7,522 bases of DNA from an uncultured delta proteobacterium (GTDB lineage: Bacteria > Desulfobacterota > Syntrophorhabdia > Syntrophorhabdales > Syntrophorhabdaceae): contig CAIQJW010000160.1 of assembly GCA_903872255.1 (NCBI GenBank), positions 1 to 7,522 of the forward strand. The letters are read 5' to 3'. The notes under the pieces were generated by a model. It ran no database searches and had not been told where the DNA came from. It saw nothing but the letters and a program-made list of their open reading frames with translations. A program made the position numbers and the translations under genes. Positions 4,851-7,522 of this stretch are shown here, one piece after another; positions within the stretch are counted from its first letter, which is position 1, and every line of letters starts with the position of its first letter.

Positions 4851-6617
4851 GTGGATATAAAGCAAGAAGTTGTGATCGGCAATCAGGCAATTGCCCGGGG
4901 CCTTGTCGAGGCAGGCCTTGAGATAGCTGCTGCATATCCCGGGACGCCGAGTTCGGAGATCCTTCCCGGTGTCGTATATTTCAAGAACATGGAAGGGTTG
5001 AAGATCCATACCGAATGGTCATCCAACGAACTGTGCGCATTTGAGGTTGCGTTCGGTGCAGCGGCATACGGCGATGCGCGCGCCGCGTGCTTCATGAAAC
5101 AGGTCGGGCTTAACGTCGCATTTCCGGCACTACTCAAGGCGCGGGAAAAGGTCCTGGAAGGCGGGCTTGTCATAGTTTGCTGCGATGACCCGGGCCCGCA
5201 GTCCTCGCAGACAGAGCAGGATACGCGCCTTCTCGCGGCGCTCTTCGGTATTCCGGTCTTTGACCCGGCATCTCCCGATGAAGCCGCCGATGTCGCGTAT
5301 TATGCTCTTAACTGGTCCTTCAAGAACAAGGTCCCTGTCATTATCCGCTCGACCCACCGGGTAAGCCATGCCCGTCAGTCGATCAATCTCTACAAGCCGG
5401 GAGAGCGTACGGTGACATTGAAAGAAGGCGTCTGCGCGGGGCAGGGTACAAAGCTCGGCATTATTGCATCGGGCATGAGCTATTCACTCGTCCATGATGT
5501 TATCGAAGAGATCGGCGCGGCGGACGAGGTGTCGCTCTATAAAGTTCTGCGTGTGTATCCGCACTCGGAAGACCTCGCCCGATTCGTCGGATCGATGGAA
5601 AAGGTCCTCGTGGTAGAGGAAACGGACATGGTCATAGAGGCCCTGATCGGCAACAGGGAGAAGGTTATGGGCAGGGGGGACGGCACCGTGCCGTCATCGG
5701 GAGAGATAACGTACGATATCGTGCGGGACATGCTCTCCGTTATATTGCAGGGACAGGGAAAGGTAAAAGCATTCGCCCCCGACAGGAGCATCGAGACGTC
5801 CCTCGCGGATGTCCCCATCGTGCCGCGGCCGCCGAAGCTGTGTCCAGGATGTCCCCATCGTGCCGCTTTTTTTGCCATGCAGCATATCTGGCCGGATGCG
5901 ATCTATCCGGGCGATATCGGATGCTATACGCTTGGGATCTCACAGGGGGCGGTTGACACATGCCTCGATATGGGGGCCGGCGTGACCTTTGCCGAGGGTT
6001 TCTACGACGCATTCTACCAGGATGGAAAGCTCGTTCCCATTCTCGCTTCTGTCGGCGACTCGACCTTTTTGCATGCCTGCCTCGCACCTCTTTATGACGC
6101 CGTAAGAAACCGCAAGAGATTTATCCTTGTTATCATGGATAATTCGACGACAGCCATGACAGGGATGCAGCCAACGCCCCAGACAGGGATAACGGTTGAC
6201 GGCATTGCGACGCACAGTGTCGCTATCGAGGATATCGTATCGGGCCTTGGCGTGAAATATCTGCGTATTGTCGATCCGTACGATGTTCCTCTCGCTATAA
6301 GCACGATTAAGGATGCCTTTCATTACCTGGAGGGGGACGATATGCTCCCGGCGGTTATTATAACGAGGCGCGAATGCCTTTTGCTGGCAAAAGGGAAGGG
6401 AAAGGATACCGCGTATCCCGTCCGGTTGGTTGAGGACTGCATCGGGTGTAAAAGCTGCTTTAACACGTTTGGTTGCCCGGCGATATCTTTCGATCCTGAA
6501 GCAAAGAAGATCGGGATCGACGACAGCATCTGCACCAATTGCGGGATATGTTATTATGCCTGCCCGGTGCAGCCTGAGGGCAAGGAATTGAAAAAATTCA
6601 AACAGGGCAGGGCTTAG
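4851..6617 (+). CDS. iorA: Indolepyruvate:ferredoxin oxidoreductase alpha subunit
   Basis: This is a complete 588-aa IorA that oxidatively decarboxylates indolepyruvate and related aryl-pyruvates to aryl-acetyl-CoA. It uses TPP and CoA and reduces ferredoxin; the reverse carboxylation is possible in some anaerobes. The N-terminal POR domain contains YPGTPSSE (29-36) and TEWSSNE with E60, and domain II ends near EKVLVVEETD. CPGCPHR begins at C331 and GDIGCYTLG follows. The TPP-Mg site is G402-D403-S404 with D430-N431 in DNSTTAMTGMQP. The C-terminal ferredoxin domain has two [4Fe-4S] motifs: C530-X2-C533-X2-C536-X5-C542-P and C561-X2-C564-X2-C567-X3-C571-P. The start is GTG with TGGAGGA upstream. 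It follows iorB, the reverse of the common iorA-iorB order. A 20-bp direct repeat lies in the linker before CPGCPHR. Substrate preference (indole-, phenyl- or hydroxyphenyl-pyruvate) is not readable from sequence. Confidence 0.95.
   Translation: MDIKQEVVIGNQAIARGLVEAGLEIAAAYPGTPSSEILPGVVYFKNMEGLKIHTEWSSNELCAFEVAFGAAAYGDARAACFMKQVGLNVAFPALLKAREKVLEGGLVIVCCDDPGPQSSQTEQDTRLLAALFGIPVFDPASPDEAADVAYYALNWSFKNKVPVIIRSTHRVSHARQSINLYKPGERTVTLKEGVCAGQGTKLGIIASGMSYSLVHDVIEEIGAADEVSLYKVLRVYPHSEDLARFVGSMEKVLVVEETDMVIEALIGNREKVMGRGDGTVPSSGEITYDIVRDMLSVILQGQGKVKAFAPDRSIETSLADVPIVPRPPKLCPGCPHRAAFFAMQHIWPDAIYPGDIGCYTLGISQGAVDTCLDMGAGVTFAEGFYDAFYQDGKLVPILASVGDSTFLHACLAPLYDAVRNRKRFILVIMDNSTTAMTGMQPTPQTGITVDGIATHSVAIEDIVSGLGVKYLRIVDPYDVPLAISTIKDAFHYLEGDDMLPAVIITRRECLLLAKGKGKDTAYPVRLVEDCIGCKSCFNTFGCPAISFDPEAKKIGIDDSICTNCGICYYACPVQPEGKELKKFKQGRA
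5807..5866. repeat. 20-bp exact direct repeat within iorA, read in two frames
   Basis: GGATGTCCCCATCGTGCCGC occurs at 5807-5826 and again at 5847-5866, an offset of 40 bp. Because 40 is not a multiple of three, the first copy encodes DVPIVPR in the variable linker and the second encodes the conserved GCPHRAA. The second is therefore the likely original, and the first a local copy kept in a tolerant linker. Confidence 0.9.
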
Positions 6618-6654
6618 GTCACACTAAGGACATAAATTCCTTGTAATTGTAAAA

Positions 6655-6663
6655 GGGGCGGGA
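6655..6663 (+). promoter_or_regulatory. Purine-rich ribosome binding site before the glycosyltransferase GTG
   Basis: GGGGCGGGA stands directly upstream of GTG 6665. The nearest upstream stop in the frame is TAA at 6650-6652. GTG 6665 is the only conventional start between that stop and the conserved SIVIITKD segment. Confidence 0.55.
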
Positions 6664-6664
6664 T

Positions 6665-7522
6665 GTGGGTTCCGGTCAAGGGCGGGCGATTACAGTATCC
6701 ATCGTCATCATCACAAAAGACACCAGGGAACTCCTGGAAGGGTGCCTTCGGTCGATCGAAAAGGACCCATCTTTAAATTCACTCGGCATCGAGACAATAA
6801 TCATCGATAACGCGTCAGACGACGGTACGGATTCCATGGTCCGGCAGGGATTTCCGGATGCCATATATATCCGGAACGATGTTAACGCCGGTTTCGCGGC
6901 TGCGGTAAATCGCGCAGGACGCGCCGCCCGCGGGAAATACATCCTGCTCCTTAACTCCGACACGATTCTCATTGAAGGAGAAGCGGCTAAAATGATCGGT
7001 TGCGCGGACAACATAGACAACCTTGGCATGTTAGGCCCGCAGCTTGTCTATGATGATCTCAGCCATCAGCGTTCGACAGCCCGGATACCGCGCCTTGCGC
7101 AGGAATTCATTCCCGGCTCCCGGCGAATAAAAAGCAATTACCCGCCGGGGCATGACACTTACGATGTCGAGTCATTGATAGGGGCCGCGGTATTGATCCG
7201 AAAAACGGCGTTCGATGAGGTAAACGGTTTTGACGAGCGCTTTTTCTTCTTTCTTGAAGAAACCGACTTTTGTGTCCGGCTGCTGAGCGCCGGCCATCGG
7301 GTGGTTTTTTACCCCGCTGCCCGGGTGGTCCACCTGCAGGGAAAAACAGTTCGCAAGACCTGGGTCAAGGGGCGGATGGAGTACAATATTTCACTGAGAA
7401 AATTTATCAGGAAGCACCATGGTCCACTGTATGGCCTGATATTCGATTCCGTCAAATTTACAAAGGCGCTTCTCTTTATCGTCTATATGCCTTTCGCACT
7501 TATCGGCAAGACCTCCCGGCAG
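6665..7522 (+). CDS. Family 2 glycosyltransferase (WbbL-like), 3' end outside window
   Basis: The frame is open for 286 codons from GTG 6665 to the window end. The product begins MGSGQGRAITVSIVIITKD. It is a GT-A fold family 2 glycosyltransferase of the rhamnosyltransferase-like type, which moves a sugar from a nucleotide-sugar to a surface polysaccharide or lipid-linked acceptor. Landmarks in order are SIVIITKD with a following ELLEGCLRSI, IIIDNASDDGT, NAGFAAAVNRA, LLLNSDT (the metal-binding N-x-D), GMLGPQLVYDD, GAAVLIRKTAFDEVNGFDERFF, and the acid-rich LEETDFCVRLLSAGH that supplies the catalytic base region. A hydrophobic stretch near the end (LLFIVYMPFALIG) suggests membrane association. 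No stop is seen, so the C-terminus is missing. It follows iorA by 47 bp without a clear terminator but is unlikely to share its function. It probably opens a cell-envelope group. Confidence 0.88.
   Translation, partial: MGSGQGRAITVSIVIITKDTRELLEGCLRSIEKDPSLNSLGIETIIIDNASDDGTDSMVRQGFPDAIYIRNDVNAGFAAAVNRAGRAARGKYILLLNSDTILIEGEAAKMIGCADNIDNLGMLGPQLVYDDLSHQRSTARIPRLAQEFIPGSRRIKSNYPPGHDTYDVESLIGAAVLIRKTAFDEVNGFDERFFFFLEETDFCVRLLSAGHRVVFYPAARVVHLQGKTVRKTWVKGRMEYNISLRKFIRKHHGPLYGLIFDSVKFTKALLFIVYMPFALIGKTSRQ

Noticed and set aside
6627..6645. Possible terminator hairpin AAGGA/TCCTT after iorA
   Set aside because: The stem is only five A/T-rich-to-mixed pairs around a seven-base loop and no T-run follows. 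This is too weak to call.
6676..7029. 117-codon minus-strand open frame
   Set aside because: It is the antisense shadow of the glycosyltransferase, which shows all expected GT2 landmarks on the plus strand.

Overview
The window carries a compact, single-strand (+) block of metabolic genes from a bacterium of roughly mid-50s % GC. Gene content and style point to an anaerobe. There is an oxygen-sensitive, ferredoxin-linked 2-oxoacid oxidoreductase of the indolepyruvate type, a TrpB2-type tryptophan synthase beta, short gene spacings, and intergenic tracts of 7-bp tandem repeats. My guess is a deltaproteobacterial/Desulfobacterota-type syntroph or sulfate reducer. The lineage is inference, not something the sequence proves.

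Layout: (1) 3-1358, the 3' part of a trpB2 gene whose true start lies just before the window. (2) 1359-1666, a 308-bp gap holding a four-unit heptamer array, a 58-codon candidate small ORF with a ribosome binding site, and a second heptamer array. (3) 1667-1909, an 80-aa four-cysteine protein, overlapping by one base (4) 1909-3012, a class I/II aminotransferase. (5) 3031-4248, a 405-aa IorA-like protein that keeps the fold regions of the alpha subunit but has lost the thiamine-diphosphate motifs and the ferredoxin domain. It overlaps by 4 bases (6) 4245-4808, IorB. (7) 4851-6617, a complete IorA with a GTG start, TPP motifs and two [4Fe-4S] motifs. (8) 6665-7522, the 5' part of a family 2 glycosyltransferase with a GTG start, running off the end.

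How the genes could work together: the aminotransferase would interconvert an (aromatic) amino acid and its 2-oxoacid. IorA/IorB would then oxidatively decarboxylate the aryl-pyruvate to an aryl-acetyl-CoA with ferredoxin reduction, or run in reverse to make aryl-pyruvates from aryl-acetates. TrpB2 fits the same aromatic amino acid/indole theme. The degenerate IorA paralogue, translationally coupled to IorB, and the small Cys protein are the unexplained members and the most interesting part of the window. The glycosyltransferase probably starts an unrelated cell-surface polysaccharide group.

Other structure worth noting is a family of 7-bp tandem arrays at three places, two of which share an 11-bp flank in opposite orientations. 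There is also a 20-bp exact direct repeat inside iorA that is read in two different frames. No tRNA, rRNA, CRISPR array, insertion sequence or convincing terminator was seen.
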